Source of the DNA: Actinomucor elegans
Lineage: Eukaryota; Mucoromycota; Mucoromycetes; Mucorales; Mucoraceae
Direction of reading: 5' to 3'
Assembly (NCBI GenBank): GCA_026027325.1
Contig: JAMSLZ010000003.1
Coordinates: 124,001 to 188,000 of the forward strand
Length of the DNA stretch: 64,000 bases
Made by a program: the position numbers and the translations under genes. The number at the start of each line of letters is the position of its first letter. Positions within the stretch are counted from its first letter, which is position 1. The notes below the pieces were generated by a model. That model had not been told where the DNA came from, made no database searches, and saw nothing but the letters and a program-made list of their open reading frames with translations. Of this stretch, positions 45,581 through 58,088 are shown in pieces.

Positions 45581-47481
45581 TCACAGCAATTCCACTTGCT
45601 GTTGCTGCTGCTGTTGTTGTTGTTGATGATGGTGATGATATCCTTGTTGCGCTTCAAACTCGTCTGAATGATGATGCTGGTTGTTGGCGTTCTTGATACG
45701 TGTCGATAAATTATTAAACATGCGCAATCCATTGCCCATCACGCCTTCACCAAACGTACGAACGTTTTTACCGATTTTGCCAAAATCGAACGGGTCTTGT
45801 TCATCGTCGTTATAACTAGAAGCGTTCGAGAACCGGCGTTGGCTATCCAAAAGTAAACTCTGCTTATGATCCATCGAAGAAGATCTTGGTGGAAGCAAGA
45901 CTGGTGTATTATTGGATTCAATCAACGAAGTAGATTGCTGGTGTTGCTTTTTATTGTTATTAAATTTAGGCAAGAAACTGTCCCAGCTTTTCTCAATACT
46001 GCTGGCCATTCTTTGTCTATTTAAATGGCATGAATACATGAAGCAAGCATTGTTATTTGTGATGAATTACCTTGGGTCCAATAATGTCGATGACTCGCGA
46101 CTCTGTCTGTTCTTTTGACTCAATTTCATATTACTATTACTGGCTCTGTTTTGATTTGTACCAAGCTCCTGTTCGTCTTCGTCATCACTATCCAAGCTCA
46201 TGATAATGTTTTTCTTGATAAAGGCTAGTTTCTCGGTAAAGTCTTCCAGCTTATCGCCCAACAGATTTTGAGCTGCTGCTACTACAGAGGGTCTACGTCC
46301 ACCAGTGCCTAGTGCATGATGCTGAGGTGGCAAGGAAGAAGTGGTAGTAGTAATAGAAGAAGAAGAAGAAGAAACAAATGGAGCAGGGCGGCTGCTGAAA
46401 GAAGCAGCCGGCTGATGATGAAGCGGTTGCGCTGGCATATTGACTTGCATTGCTGGTGGAGGCTGATAAGGTACTCTGGTCAATGTAGTGGCAGGAAATT
46501 CAGTGCGCTGTTGGTGATGATGATGATTATTTTGTTCGAATGATAGTGAGGATGATGCAGCAGGTGCTGCTGGTATGGACAAGGAAGTAGTATCAAGTGC
46601 AGTTGATGTTTGAATAAGACTTTCATTGTTATGGGCTTTGTTTGAAGAAACAGATGATGCAGCAGAAGAGGATAAAGATGACGAAGGATAAACAGTACGC
46701 TGATTACGATTAGTTGCAGTAAGCGGCCTGAAGTCTTTCAACTCCTTTGGTGAGCTTGATATGTGCAAGGAGTCCGTCACCATTTTAAATGGCTGCTCAT
46801 CATCCTTGTCTTTGATTTTAATGGCAAATACTCTACTGCTAACACTATTTGTACTTGTACTTGTTATAGGTACTGCTTCATCCAAAAAATCTTGTTCAAT
46901 CATAGAACCTTGCTTATTGTTATCAGTTGTAGTATCATTATCTTCTTTAAACAGATGTGCACCACTAAGCTATTTAATAAGATTTAGCTGAGTTGAATGA
47001 TAGTGGTGCCATTAAAACAGGTACTCACCTTTGGTCGGTCCACAAGAATTGCTGATATTCGGTGCTCGGATAAAAACTGAGCATCTTCTTCCTCAAAGAA
47101 TGAAGAGGAAAGTGTATCCACCAAGTTTAGAGACAGTGGTGTGTACTTGCTGGTTGCTACAGCAGGACCATGATATGCATCTTCATCATCTGTTTGGCCA
47201 TAATAATGATCAAGTTCCTCTTCTTGTTCTGCCAGTAGCGCTTCAATACTGACTGGAGATCTAGGATCCAAATAATCATCAATAGTTTGGCGGTGAACGC
47301 CCTCTGGTAATCGAATCAAGCTTTCTCGGTTATTACCCCTGGTTTGACAGAAAGGGAAACAACAAGAAGCAAAGCAGCTGTTACTTGTATAGTTGTGATT
47401 TACTATATCATCTTCATCATCCTCAGGAAGATAAATACGTGTCCCGGTGCGCTTTGGAAGGCAACTACCGAGAAGGTTCAT
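45581..47481 (-). CDS. Unrecognised Ser/Gln/His-rich protein with N-terminal Cys cluster
   Basis: Three exons (47029-47481, 46071-46969, 45581-46016) join in frame to 595 aa. I do not recognise the family. The first 55 residues hold MNLLGSCLPKRTG and SCFASCCFPFCQTRG, a cysteine cluster of the kind that is often palmitoylated, although no Gly-2 myristoylation site is present. A moderately conserved-looking block LIRLPEGVHRQTIDDYLDPR and SPVSIEALLAEQEEELDHYY follows. The middle is low complexity: Ser runs, HHHH, PPQHH and Gln stretches. Two amphipathic segments stand out, KLEDFTEKLAFIKKNII and DFGKIGKNVRTFGEGVMGNG, each beside acidic Ser clusters (SLDSDDEDEQE). It ends HHHH followed by ten Gln and VELL. 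A peripheral membrane or trafficking role is possible but only inferred. Confidence 0.7.
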
Positions 47482-48084
47482 ATTGAGATTTTGAAGAGAT
47501 GTTCAAGATCTCGAATTGGAGAAAGAAAAAACAAAACAAAAAAAACAAAACCTAGACTCTAGGTTACACGCCCAGTATTTGTTTCTGATACAGTCGTGTA
47601 ACTTTAGAATGAAAGGAACTCTTAGTAAGTAAATGCGTTCATTAGCTTCAATTGACTGCCCTTATTTGATCATTTTACTGTTTATCGATTTGATCAAAAG
47701 ATATCAGATCATTTGAATATCATCAGAGTATCTTTTTACAAGACGCTAATTCAGCTCATCTATACCTGCTTAGACCTATATGAACTAAATACTTTAGCCA
47801 AGTAACATTTTTTGACAGCTATGCACGTTCGATAGGACAGTCATTTTGGCATGTACGCTTAGCTATGGCCGACATGTTGACTGATGGGTGTAGTTTAGGC
47901 AATTAGAACTTACTAGAGACTGAGCAAGTTTGGCATGTATCTAAATATTACTTTACTGATACAAGTTTCAATTTTTGGTAAAAAAAAAAAAAAAAAAAAA
48001 ACAGCTATTGGTAAAAGAGACGGCTTTATTTAATAGTGTGATATCTAAAAACGCTGTACAAGAAATTTCAGGTCGAGTGTTTAC
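47482..48084. other. Intergenic region
   Basis: Promoter of the unrecognised gene and 3' end of PRP40. Contains an A-run at about 47981-48002. No coding frame is supported. Confidence 0.55.
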
Positions 48085-50573
48085 TTATTTTAAACGTCTA
48101 GGGTCATTTTGGTAATCATCAAGAGCCTCACCTTCTTCAGCGCTAGAATAGCCTTTGGATGTGTGTCTCTGTAAACAAATTATGTTAGAAAAAATCAATA
48201 GTATCAAGCAGGGTGTGCAATTACCTTTTTTCTCTTTTTGTTTCTATTGTATTCCTCTGCTTCACTGTCATATTCCTTCCTACGGCTTCGTCGACTGTGA
48301 CGTCGATCATCAAGCAGCATATCATCCTCTTCTCTAATCATACCTTCTTCATCCTCTCTAATAATACCTTCTTCTTCTTCATCTCCGTCTTCTTTCTTTT
48401 CCTAATTGTAAGCAGCTTAGTATATTATCACACTACGTTATCCTACAAGGACTTACTCTAAGACGTTTCATGTATTTATCAAAGACTTCTTGTTTTAATG
48501 TTTCGTCTTCTACCGCCAAATACTCTTCCATTTGTTCAACACGCGGTTTCACTGTCTCCCATGTATCTTCTAGCCCAATTGGCGGTTGCAAAGCATGCTT
48601 CAGCGCGTGTCTAAAGATATCTAATCGCTTTCTCAGTTTCTTTTCTTGGCGTCTTTTTTCATCTTTGAGTCGTTGAGCTGCCTTGGATTGCAGATGTTCG
48701 TAAATGAATTTCAAGTTGGTTTCATTGACTTCAACCTTGACTTGAGGATCGATATCCAGTGCATTCAAATAATCTTCGTAGGGTGTCTCCAAGGTCACTT
48801 CCAGGTCAGCTTTCTTGAGGGCATTGTAAACAGCCTTCTTTTGATGGTAGAGTTGCTCATCCAAATCATCAATAGCATCCCAAAACATATCAAGAGGAGT
48901 CGAATCAGGCAATCCAACTGATGCTATATAACGTGGATCGTCTTTGATGAGCGGAAAGATCTCTTTCCATAATGTACGAACATTGATTTGCTGACTTGTC
49001 ATCATTTCTTGTAGTAATTCCTATAATATAACGATTAGTTCACTTACACATATATACAAATGCGCTATATTTACTCTGAATCCTTCTCTTGCTTTGCGAT
49101 CTTTTCTTCGTCTCGAGTGTATCTTTTTATTCAATTCGGCCAAAGGCTCTTCCCACAACTGACGATGGTATTCTTCAAACACAGACAAGAAATCCAACAT
49201 GTCCATACCCTCAAACGTCATACCCGACTGTTGTTGCTGTTGCTGATACAATTCCTGTGCTTCCTGCCAAGACGTCTTGTAGGTAATCTCGGGAATCTGT
49301 CTCAATAAACGTGCAAACTTATCCATACTTTCTTTGCGCAAGTCCCTCAAGCGATCCTTCTCTTCGCGTTGCATGTTCTGAATGTATTCATCGAAATATG
49401 CTTGACGCTGACGTTCACTTGGCACAGCATTGAAAGCAGGCAAATGCCCACAGAGTTTAGCAACAGTGCGAAAGCGAGTAAATGACTGGATCAAACCCTT
49501 TTGATGACGCAGCATGGAAAGGAAATCATTCTTTTGGCGCGTTTCTCGTGCTTCGCGCTCTTCACGTTCGCGTTTGGCTTCAGCATCTACCCAGGTGTGA
49601 AAGGCAGCTTTGCGTTCGGCAGTCGTTTTTAGGGCGCGATAGAGTGGTTTAGTGATAATGGCACGCATAGCTTGGTCCCAAGTCCAGTCTGATTTAACAC
49701 CCTGAGATTACAAGGACGTGTTAGTTTAAAAGTGAGCGAATTACGAACCAACTTACTGTCTCTTTCAAAAGGCCAAAGAAAGCTTTTTCAGCCTCTTCTT
49801 TTGTGGAATACTCGGGAGCAGATTCAGGTATAAACTGAGAAGATATGGGTGCCATTGTCATGGTAGGTCGAACTGGTTGTTGATGCATTTCAGTTGTTGC
49901 TATTGGTGGTGCCCTACTATTGAGTTAGTTTATATTCGTCATGGAATCAAGCACAAATAGACTTTACATTTCACTAGCAGCTCTCTTTGCTTTTTCGATT
50001 TGATCTAACAAACATTCAGTGTTAATAATGAAGGAGAAGCCATCGATTCCGTCATATTTTTTTTTTTACCTTTCAATTCAGCAGGAATTTCCCAAACCGT
50101 TTCCTTTGTTTTTGAATTACTATAATACTTTTTGCCTTCAGGTGTAGTGTACTCTTTCCACAAAGATCCTTTGAGAACTCTTTCTTCTGGTGTAAGCAAA
50201 TCGTCTGGTTTTTCCCAAGTACTTTGTCTAGTTATATTATTGTACCAGTATTTTCTTCCTTCGGGTGTAGTGTGTTCTTTCCAAACAGCCTATTGATTCA
50301 AGTAAGAAACTATTATTTGCATGTTTAGTTTTTAATTTCTTACAGCAGGATGCATAGGCATTCCACCTGGAGGTGCTGGCCAAGCTGATCCAACAGGTGG
50401 TCTAGGATTGAATCCACCAGGTTGTGGTGGCCCATTATTCATGGGAGGTCCTCCATACTATTCCATTTCAAAAAAAAATAAGTTATAAACGCGTGCTTTA
50501 TTATTTACATTGCTTGTCAAGGGCATCAACTTACGGAAGAAGGTGAGTAGTTTCCTGGTGGTGGTCTATACAT
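48085..50573 (-). CDS. PRP40: Pre-mRNA-processing protein PRP40 (WW and FF domains)
   Basis: U1 snRNP-associated splicing factor that helps bridge the 5' splice site and branch-point proteins and can contact the polymerase CTD. It begins [13 protein letters not shown] with Pro/Gly-rich segments, then two WW domains ([17 protein letters not shown] and [23 protein letters not shown] and TVWEIP). After a linker come several FF domains, with [14 protein letters not shown] and [14 protein letters not shown] in the first, then [40 protein letters not shown] and [20 protein letters not shown], and a later one ending KYMKRLR. A charged, Arg/Lys/Glu-rich tail with [14 protein letters not shown] ends [11 protein letters not shown]. 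At least seven exons; the first two are short and the FF region is in long exons (49021-49668, 48433-49020). This domain order is diagnostic. Confidence 0.95.
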
Positions 50574-51931
50574 TTGGATCAAAAAGAAAAGAATACTAGA
50601 AAGAACTCAATGTTTTTCCCAGTGCTTTGTAAAAATTAGTTGCGGTAACTGAACTTGTCGATGTTGTAAATCTGGCCTTGTAGGACTTTCGCGATTATAT
50701 TAACAGAGTCTATCACTAAAGTTTCTCTTCTTAGAAGCGTAAACTCCTCTTTATATTGAATGGGAAAATACCAATCGAAACGTATTATACTATTCAAATT
50801 ATATAATATACGATCATTTTGATTGCTGGTTGAAGATTCATATCTATCCTCCTTTTTCTTGAAAAAATCAACAAGTTTTCATAAGATCAAAAATCAAATA
50901 AAAATACAAGAATATATTTGGATAGACAATGTGTACATTCGCTTGATATAAAATACTTCTAAATGCCATCTGCACCTTGAAAAGGATGGTACAGAAACAT
51001 ACCATATTATACACTGCTACTAGCTTTTTACTGGCTAACAGTAATTTCAAAAAGGTTTCCGCACCCGCTGGAGTTCCCTCTAGATACCAAAAAAAAAAAA
51101 AAAAAAAAAAAGTTTATACACAACAAGCACTAATAAAAAACGTGACAAACGCAAAAGTATGTCTAATGTCTCCTTACTCCATAACTTTATAGAATTATTG
51201 CTGGTAAACCTCGAATCTGTATACTATATTGAATATATAAATCCGTCATCCAGTATTATAAATTGGCTCTATCTTCAGATAAATCACTTCTTTTATTTGA
51301 ACTCCATTATACTAATTAATTTCCTTGAGAGCAGAATATTAAGAATATATATTTGTGGCCTTATCTCTCTCTCTCGTTTATGTGCGTTGGTCAATTGAGA
51401 GTTTTGGGTACCTAAAGTAATGATAAATGGATAATAGGAATAGACTCACGCAGAATGTAGGATCGTATTTTATTGTGCAAGTTAGAAAGAAAGACCAAGA
51501 AAGTATCATAGAATTAATACCGCAGAGGATAACAATAGAAAGGAATCATTAGTCGTCTGCAATACTTTAACATATACACTGTTGTATCCGTGGAACTGTG
51601 GTTTTTAAATGAATTGACAACATACCTGTCACTGGAAGCAATCCATATCTACGATGGATAACCGCTGATGTACTATCTGATAATGGACGCCTTTTGAAAT
51701 AGCATAAAACAGCTATAATAATGCTTTTTTTTTAAATCATAGTGTTTGCTATCGTCAGTGATTAAGTCTTAAATGCATATTTATAGCATGAAAGTACTCA
51801 ATGTCAGATAAATCCACTAAGAAAAAATGATGGTGATACTTTCTTAAGTACTGTAGTTATAGCCACTTGATGTCTAAAATTAGCCATGATTCATATACAA
51901 AACACATACTTTATTAGTTAGTAAAATTGCT
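50574..51931. other. Gene-poor region
   Basis: Promoter side of PRP40 and 3' end of MMM1. Holds an A-run at about 51089-51111 and AT-rich DNA. Small frames at 50868-51050, 50977-51192 and 51159-51398 are not supported. No clear copy of the dispersed repeat seen. Confidence 0.5.
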
Positions 51932-53153
51932 TCAAGCTTCCTTTATATCCTCAACAAACTCTTCTAACTTCTCTGCTGCTGTCGGCTGTAGCATCGCAGC
52001 TGTTGTATCTTTTTTTGTATCTACTAGACCATCACTCGACACAGTAGGTTCCACCGCGTTATCCTTCCACATGTTAGGCACTTTAATCTTGACAAATGTA
52101 GGATACACTAGTTTATCGATATATACATTTCTAAGCTTCGTTTGAATCAGGTCACGTAGTTTTGGAATATCTTCCAGCTTTGTTCTTGATCCTATAAGCG
52201 ATTGTACCTTGAGATCCAATATAAAGTCAGAGTGAGATGAAATAGCAATATAACGCTCTAAAGGTATTTCAGGCTGCGTAGTTGTAGCAGGTGGACTGAT
52301 CAATTCGATGGTGAGCTATCAGAGATTGTTTTTTTAATACTTGTTTGATTTGCAATTCCTCCTACTTACTGTCCCTGAAAATCTCACAACAGATAATACT
52401 AGAGATACTGGCAGTGCAGCGAATGCTTGTTTTGGCCAGTTCAAGATCAATTGCGTTTCAATGCCTAGAGTAACTTGGTCATTGTATTCGAAATCAATTT
52501 CAGCTCTCTACCAAATATCAATATTAAGCACAAAGGGCACTAGTTCTTTTTTTTTTTGCATTATTTACCATAGAGCCTACTTCATCTGACCTTCGAATTC
52601 GAGCATTACTGAATATGGGAAATTCTTCGCCGAGGTTTAATTCGGTAACATGAATTGGACCCAAGAAATTGGGCTTCACACCGCCATTCAAGATATCATC
52701 GACTGCTAAGATGAGACGGTTATTGATTTTAGCATCTTCTCGGTATTGCAGTATGGCCTGAGCCAATAATACATTCAACCAATCTGTACTCTCAGGTGGA
52801 TGATGGATCATGTCATAGTATGTTTTCGAAGTGATATGATCGTTGGGTAAAGGCACTGCTGCATTGAGCCGAGAAGGTGGTGTATTCGAAAGCCTCGAGG
52901 GTATATAGCGCTAATATAATTTAGTCTATGAGTTGGTATCTCAGAAAAGACTACTCACCTTTTTCACGCGCTTAACGTCCTCGGTAAACAAGTATCTCAA
53001 TACTAGAACTACCACGACAATGACGCTTAATTGACCCAGAATGAATCCTTTTATAAATGACAGTGTGCTACTTTTTGTACATGAGAGTTCCGTTAGCTGC
53101 GCCGAGAGCGAAGCTAACGCTTGTAGCGTATTTACTGATGTTGCTGTTTCCAT
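51932..53153 (-). CDS. MMM1: Maintenance of mitochondrial morphology protein 1 (ERMES subunit)
   Basis: ER-anchored subunit of the ER-mitochondria encounter structure; its SMP domain moves phospholipids between the membranes. Four exons (52959-53153, 52569-52910, 52370-52507, 51932-52315) join in frame to 352 aa. Seen are a short lumenal N-terminus, the membrane anchor SFIKGFILGQLSVIVVVVLV plus LRYLF, then the SMP domain with TKTYYDMIHHPPESTDWLNV-like sequence (SKTYYDMIHHPPESTDWLNV here), LAQAILQYREDA, LNLGEEFPIFSNARI, DFEYNDQVTLGIETQLILNW, VRFSGTLTIEL and LRNVYIDKLVYPTFVKIKVP. The order and length match fungal Mmm1, and the start is the Met that begins the short Ser/Thr-rich lumenal segment. 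Confidence 0.96.
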
Positions 53154-55307
53154 CAGTTATAAGATTTACTATTGCTAATGAGGGAATGATTAGATCGATG
53201 ACAGATTGGAAAAAGAACCTGCAAAGTTTTTGGTTTGGGTTTGCTTTTTATGCGGGGGATGGATTGAAAGTCCGATTTCTATCAATTCTTGAGGTACCGA
53301 TTTGTTGGTAGGACATACGGAGCCATTGCACATTGCCTACAATTAGATATTCATTCTCGCCGTAGGTTTTAAGCTAATTAAAGTAGTTTCTCTGATTAAT
53401 ATAGTATACCTATTTGGCTAAACAAAGAAAGCATTTATTGCACCATTGAAACGACGGTTTCTCGCCTGTGCAAGTTTGGAACCAGTCCTTTCATGGGTAT
53501 CTTAAGGAATTTTAGACATTCTTAATAAGATATATTGATCGAAAAGGAGTCGAAGGTGTATTGATATGGTTCTAGAAATAGTGATACCAAAAAAAAAAAA
53601 AAAAAAATATTTGAGTCATTTGTGCGAAACTTTTGTACTGGTTAAACAACTGTTAAACTGTTGTTACAAAAGCATGCGTACTTGAGAATTAAAAGCGCGG
53701 TCATTGAAGCTTTAGACTTTAGTTAAAGCTAGTGTAAGCTTTGATATGGACGTAAGGAGTATGTTCTAAGCGATTCAATTATAATGCCACTTTCAGACAA
53801 TAACTAGACTGAAAGTGGTTCACGAATAACGGATTATATGCTTCTGGTAAATTACTACATTACCAATGATAGATTTTTGTTTACATTTAACTTTATATTA
53901 CATTTAGAGTTTAGACAGTAGGGCAATATTTCGAAAGTTTCTAACATTAGAGTCAAGCTGAACTGAGTCACCAAAAGAAGGAGATACCTTGAATTATTTA
54001 CATATGAAAATTACTATATACCGATAGGCAGTGATAACGGCAAGAAGATAAATTAATCAAGGTAGCAGAGCAGCCAAGTAAGCAGTATGCCGTTTTGAAG
54101 CAGATATTATTACCTATAAAGCAGTTGTAAATAATAATATCTATGCATTAGTCTATATATCAAAGGTGTTGGGCTTATTGTTCAAACTACCTTGCGCTGA
54201 ATACTTTGCTAACTGATATTATGACTTGCATATGTTCTGCCGATTAATATCAAACTTGTAATATAACAATGTCAACTTGTGTTTGCTCTTCTCTAAGAAG
54301 AAACAAATCCTTATTAATCATCTGCAGCTATATAGGTAGACAATTAATCTAAATCAGATAGCTTTTGGCTGTCGATTATATTCAAATCAATTATCAAAAA
54401 TTTTTCTTGATAAACTTAGTTTGATATTTGAATAACAGTAAAATGTTTTCAGCAGCTATAAAATCTATAAACAAGTTTATGAGAAATTCAATCGTGCTCC
54501 AAATGATGTAAATATTAAAGCCGATGTTAGTAAAACTATGGCCGTTTTCCTTTTTTTTTTTTTTTATTAACAGCAATTTTTTCAAGTATTTTTTTTACAT
54601 AGTAATTTGCCAAGTATCATATGCTATATAAAATACTTGAATAGTCGAGAGTAAAATTAAAAGTGCCAAACTCACAATATTTACAGACTATGTCCCAAAA
54701 ATGCTAAAAAATTGGCAATGTTTTAAAGTATGATCTACCAACGACAAGGGATGCTCCCTCAAATTGTAATCTCCAAATTTCTTGTAAAATGTTGAATCGG
54801 ATTGGTAGGATATGTTCAGAATGAACCGCTTCATTTTTTAAAGTATTTATTTGGCAAAACTTTGATGAATATATATTTATATGTTGCTAATAGCTAACAT
54901 TGAATTCCATACGTTTCAGTAATAGTAAGTCTATTATCCCCATTAGATTTCTCGGCTAATCATGTTAGAATGTTGCATACGAGTAATATTTTGTACTCGG
55001 AATAGAATGGTCTATCTATCAGAGTCATTATCTAACTAAAGTATATATATGGTGAAACTATTGTGGCATTAATGATTGACAGTAAATTGCTGTATTTAAT
55101 GCATTTAGTGCAAACTTGCTTGAACTAATAACATACAGAGCTCTTACCCGGTCTTGGTTCAATGTCATTTAAAATTAGTATTCCATGTCCAGAAAGAGCT
55201 GCTATGTAATTGTAATATTCGTTTAACTCTTTAGCTTTAGCGTGATTAGTATATTTTATTTATGTAAGGTATTATAATTTAAATAAAAATTATGAAACTA
55301 TATATAT
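53154..55307. other. Gene-poor region with a repeat block
   Basis: About 2.1 kb. Contains an A-run at 53588-53608, a T-run at about 54551-54565 and three forward copies of the dispersed repeat (54790-55205). Frames at 53057-53311 and 54394-54585 are not supported. Confidence 0.6.
54790..55205 (+). repeat. Block of three copies of the dispersed repeat, period about 185 bp
   Basis: Copies at about 54790-54835 (partial: ATGTTCAGAATGAACCGC), 54946-55018 (TTTCTCGGCTAATCATG, then ATGTTGCATACGAGTAATA, then CTCGGAATAGAATGG) and 55146-55205 (GGTCTTGGTTCAATGTCAT, then CATGTCCAGAAAGAGC). Same orientation, right ends 183 and 187 bp apart. Confidence 0.7.
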
Positions 55308-57143
55308 TTAAGCCTCTTGGATTTCTCCATGATGGTCAGTTCTACTCTTGCGTGCATAAACTATTGGTATATCATCCATAGTCAGCAATTGCTTTTTATC
55401 TTTGTTCTCTTTCCCGTACTTGAATACTGAAGCGTACAAGTCATCCACTTTTTCATCGTCATTAGTTTGAATAGTACTGTCCTCCGCAATCCTGCTATTC
55501 GTTGACTTTGTATTGAGCGAGTACTGCAATGTAGATAATAATAACTTTCTGAGATCGGCCTTGTAAATGTCTGAGGTCATCATAGAAGATATAGCGATAA
55601 TGATAGCAAATACTGCAAATAGCACACAAGATACAATCAACCAGAGGCTGGGCATAGCCAATGTAGGCGTCATATTAGCCATTACCAAGGAAAAGAAATA
55701 TTGATCTCTCCAATCGCCAATGATATCATTTGCTTGTACAAGGTCAGCCCATGTGTTTTGGCCGTAAATTGTATCCACGGAAGGAAAAACATCCATTTCT
55801 TGCAGTAAGGTATGGTAATTACTGCCTGTGAGGTTCCATCCCTCTCTTTTAATAGTTTGGTGTGCGAGAAGGACTTCTTCATCAATATTATACATTATAC
55901 GCTGACTGTTTTTAATGTGGAAAGCAGAAATCGAAATGAGATCAACCATAATACCATGCCCCCCCTCAGGTTTTTTAATATAGGTATAAACAGAATCGAT
56001 TATTTTGTTCTTCTCGATGCTACGGCGCGTTGCTTGAACCATAGGTAATGTTGGGTTTTGCGAAACCAGCTCTATTAATTGACAGATAATGGAATCAATA
56101 TTTTGGTTATATGACAGAGTATCTTGGGCATTGTCGAATGGAGTTTTACATAGAACACTGCTAGAATTGTCGTAGAACGCGGTAATGTGAGCCTTCTTTT
56201 TGATCAACATAGAAATACCGTCACTACCCATATAAAGTGTACTTGCATCAACGGAAACTGAGGCAGATGTATGTTCATGTAAAAAAGAAGATCGGAAAAT
56301 CACGTCATTGCTTTCGACCTTGCTAGTTTCTTTACCGTTAATGAATCTCTCATATACAGCTTTGGTCAGTAATGGAGAATTATCAGCCATAGGGTAACAA
56401 GTATGATTGTAGGCACGGACAGCTTGCACGTAATGACCTTCGATATTGCTGAAACCTGTGATCAGATTATTGCTGTAGGTTGGATCTGTGCTGTCAAGGC
56501 ATTGCTCCAGAGTACTGGATGATTCTGGTTGTTTTGAATAATAGTAGGTTACTATTTTTCCACCATTATTATTTGTTGCAATAATAGCACCTTCTTCAGC
56601 ATTGATAATTTGGGGAACAGGCGGATAGCTTTCATCAGATTCCCAGCGTTTTGTATCAGCCAAGCTTTCGTTAACGGTGTACCATTCTCCAGAAGAATTG
56701 GCTTTTGTGCTCTTATTGGCAACTACCAAATAGTTTTCAAGGATCGCTGCTGTGGTATTAACTTCGCCTTTTGATTTAGTATTGACAAGCTCTTTGAATA
56801 TTATATCCTTCTGATAAACATACAGTCCGTAGGGTCCATGTTTCGAAATTGATGAATACTTGTATTCTGTTCCAAGGATGTTGCCTTGAATTGAAACCAA
56901 AGTTGGTAAAAAGTATATTACGAGAGCAATGATGGAGAGGCATAAAACTATGTTTTTCTTAACTTTTGTGGAGGAGAACCGCTTAAAGTACCGAGCTTTT
57001 TGAAAAACATCTTGCTCATACATGAGACGAAAGTCGATATCTTTGATTGAAGATGCAATGGCCATCACAATATATCTTATGGCCTCTACACCCAGAAGTG
57101 CAGTAATCTGACTTATAGCAACAGCTGCTGGGAGAAGGAGCAT
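55308..57143 (-). CDS. Unrecognised membrane protein, 611 aa (paralogue of the 58089-60004 gene)
   Basis: Single-exon protein of a family I do not recognise. N-terminal membrane segment (LLLPAAVAISQITALLG), a cytosolic loop with DFRLMYEQDVFQKARYFKRF, a second segment (NIVLCLSIIALVIYFLPTLV), then about 430 residues that look extracytoplasmic with many Asn-X-Ser/Thr sites and several cysteines, a third membrane segment (LWLIVSCVLFAVFAIIIAIS) and a short cytosolic tail. Conserved with its neighbour: DFRLM, SGEWY/SGVWY, ITGFSNIEGHYVQAVRAY, NPTLPMVQATRRSIEKN, SVYTYI and MVDL. The two genes are divergent with starts 945 bp apart, suggesting local duplication with inversion. No introns, unlike most neighbours. 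It could be a surface receptor or adhesion protein, but nothing in the sequence fixes a function. Confidence 0.8.
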   Translation of the reverse strand: MLLLPAAVAISQITALLGVEAIRYIVMAIASSIKDIDFRLMYEQDVFQKARYFKRFSSTKVKKNIVLCLSIIALVIYFLPTLVSIQGNILGTEYKYSSISKHGPYGLYVYQKDIIFKELVNTKSKGEVNTTAAILENYLVVANKSTKANSSGEWYTVNESLADTKRWESDESYPPVPQIINAEEGAIIATNNNGGKIVTYYYSKQPESSSTLEQCLDSTDPTYSNNLITGFSNIEGHYVQAVRAYNHTCYPMADNSPLLTKAVYERFINGKETSKVESNDVIFRSSFLHEHTSASVSVDASTLYMGSDGISMLIKKKAHITAFYDNSSSVLCKTPFDNAQDTLSYNQNIDSIICQLIELVSQNPTLPMVQATRRSIEKNKIIDSVYTYIKKPEGGHGIMVDLISISAFHIKNSQRIMYNIDEEVLLAHQTIKREGWNLTGSNYHTLLQEMDVFPSVDTIYGQNTWADLVQANDIIGDWRDQYFFSLVMANMTPTLAMPSLWLIVSCVLFAVFAIIIAISSMMTSDIYKADLRKLLLSTLQYSLNTKSTNSRIAEDSTIQTNDDEKVDDLYASVFKYGKENKDKKQLLTMDDIPIVYARKSRTDHHGEIQEA

Positions 57144-58088
57144 TGTGGATTTTAATGATAATATTTAGTGCAAAATAAAGAATAAAGAATAAAGAATAAA
57201 GAATAAAGTAAATTTGGAAAGATCTTGGAATTATATGGATAATAGGCTAATCGTTCGTAATGTGTCTGTGCTCCATTGATTTTACTTTCAATTGATTGAA
57301 GTTCGATTTAGTAAGACATCCTGTTGTACTGGGTTGAATATGCGCGTCATTTTTGCTAAGCGTGAATCAGGAACAGGCTATAGTTTTCATCAGAGGATCG
57401 TGTTGCTACTGAATCCTGCTTTCATAACGAAGGCAGTTGTAATATTATTTTATTTAGTGCTAGTTTGGTTTCTTTATTGCGAGCCCTGGAAGAAACGATA
57501 TTTGTGCATATGAAATTGAACAAAGAGTGCTTTTAATGATGATACCAATGCTTTGTTTCTTATATCTTCGTGAACAGATATCAAATGAGATGTTTGTAGC
57601 TTCGTGTGTTGCGTATTTCGTACATCTTAGAATAAAAGCGGACCTGTTTTCATAGTAGTAGGGTTTGCACCACTGGTTTTAGTACAAACTTGATAAAAAG
57701 TTTGTAAATCATACGGCTCAGGTTACAGAGACATTGGCCTTTCTTTAGTAATCTTTTTAGCTCATTATTGTAGAGTAACAATAACTTTAGGTTGCGATGA
57801 GTTTTTGTCTTTTAGTAGAATATAGAAAGTTTTTTAGGTAAAGCTAAGCATACAAATCCCGCCCTGGAACGTACAACTTTTTTTTTTTTTTTTTTGTATG
57901 ACTGGAACGTACAACATATCCAGTTACTCAGCATTTATGCTTGTGTATCACATTTGTTTAGAATAAACGTGCTATGGAATTCAAAGATTGAAAGAGGACA
58001 TAACTTTGTATTATGTAAGACTCTCGCTTGAATATTTCTGTTTTTTATCTTTTTCTTTCATATTCATCAGTCTTTGCTATTTTTTGAA
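57144..58088. other. Divergent promoter interval of the membrane-protein paralogues
   Basis: About 945 bp. Holds the (AATAAAG)5 tract, a T-run (about 57879-57895) and a direct duplication of TGGAACGTACAAC at about 57863 and 57903 flanking that T-run. No coding frame supported. Confidence 0.5.
57174..57208. repeat. (AATAAAG)5 microsatellite
   Basis: Five perfect 7-bp units in the interval between the divergent paralogues, just upstream of the 55308-57143 start codon. Confidence 0.95.
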
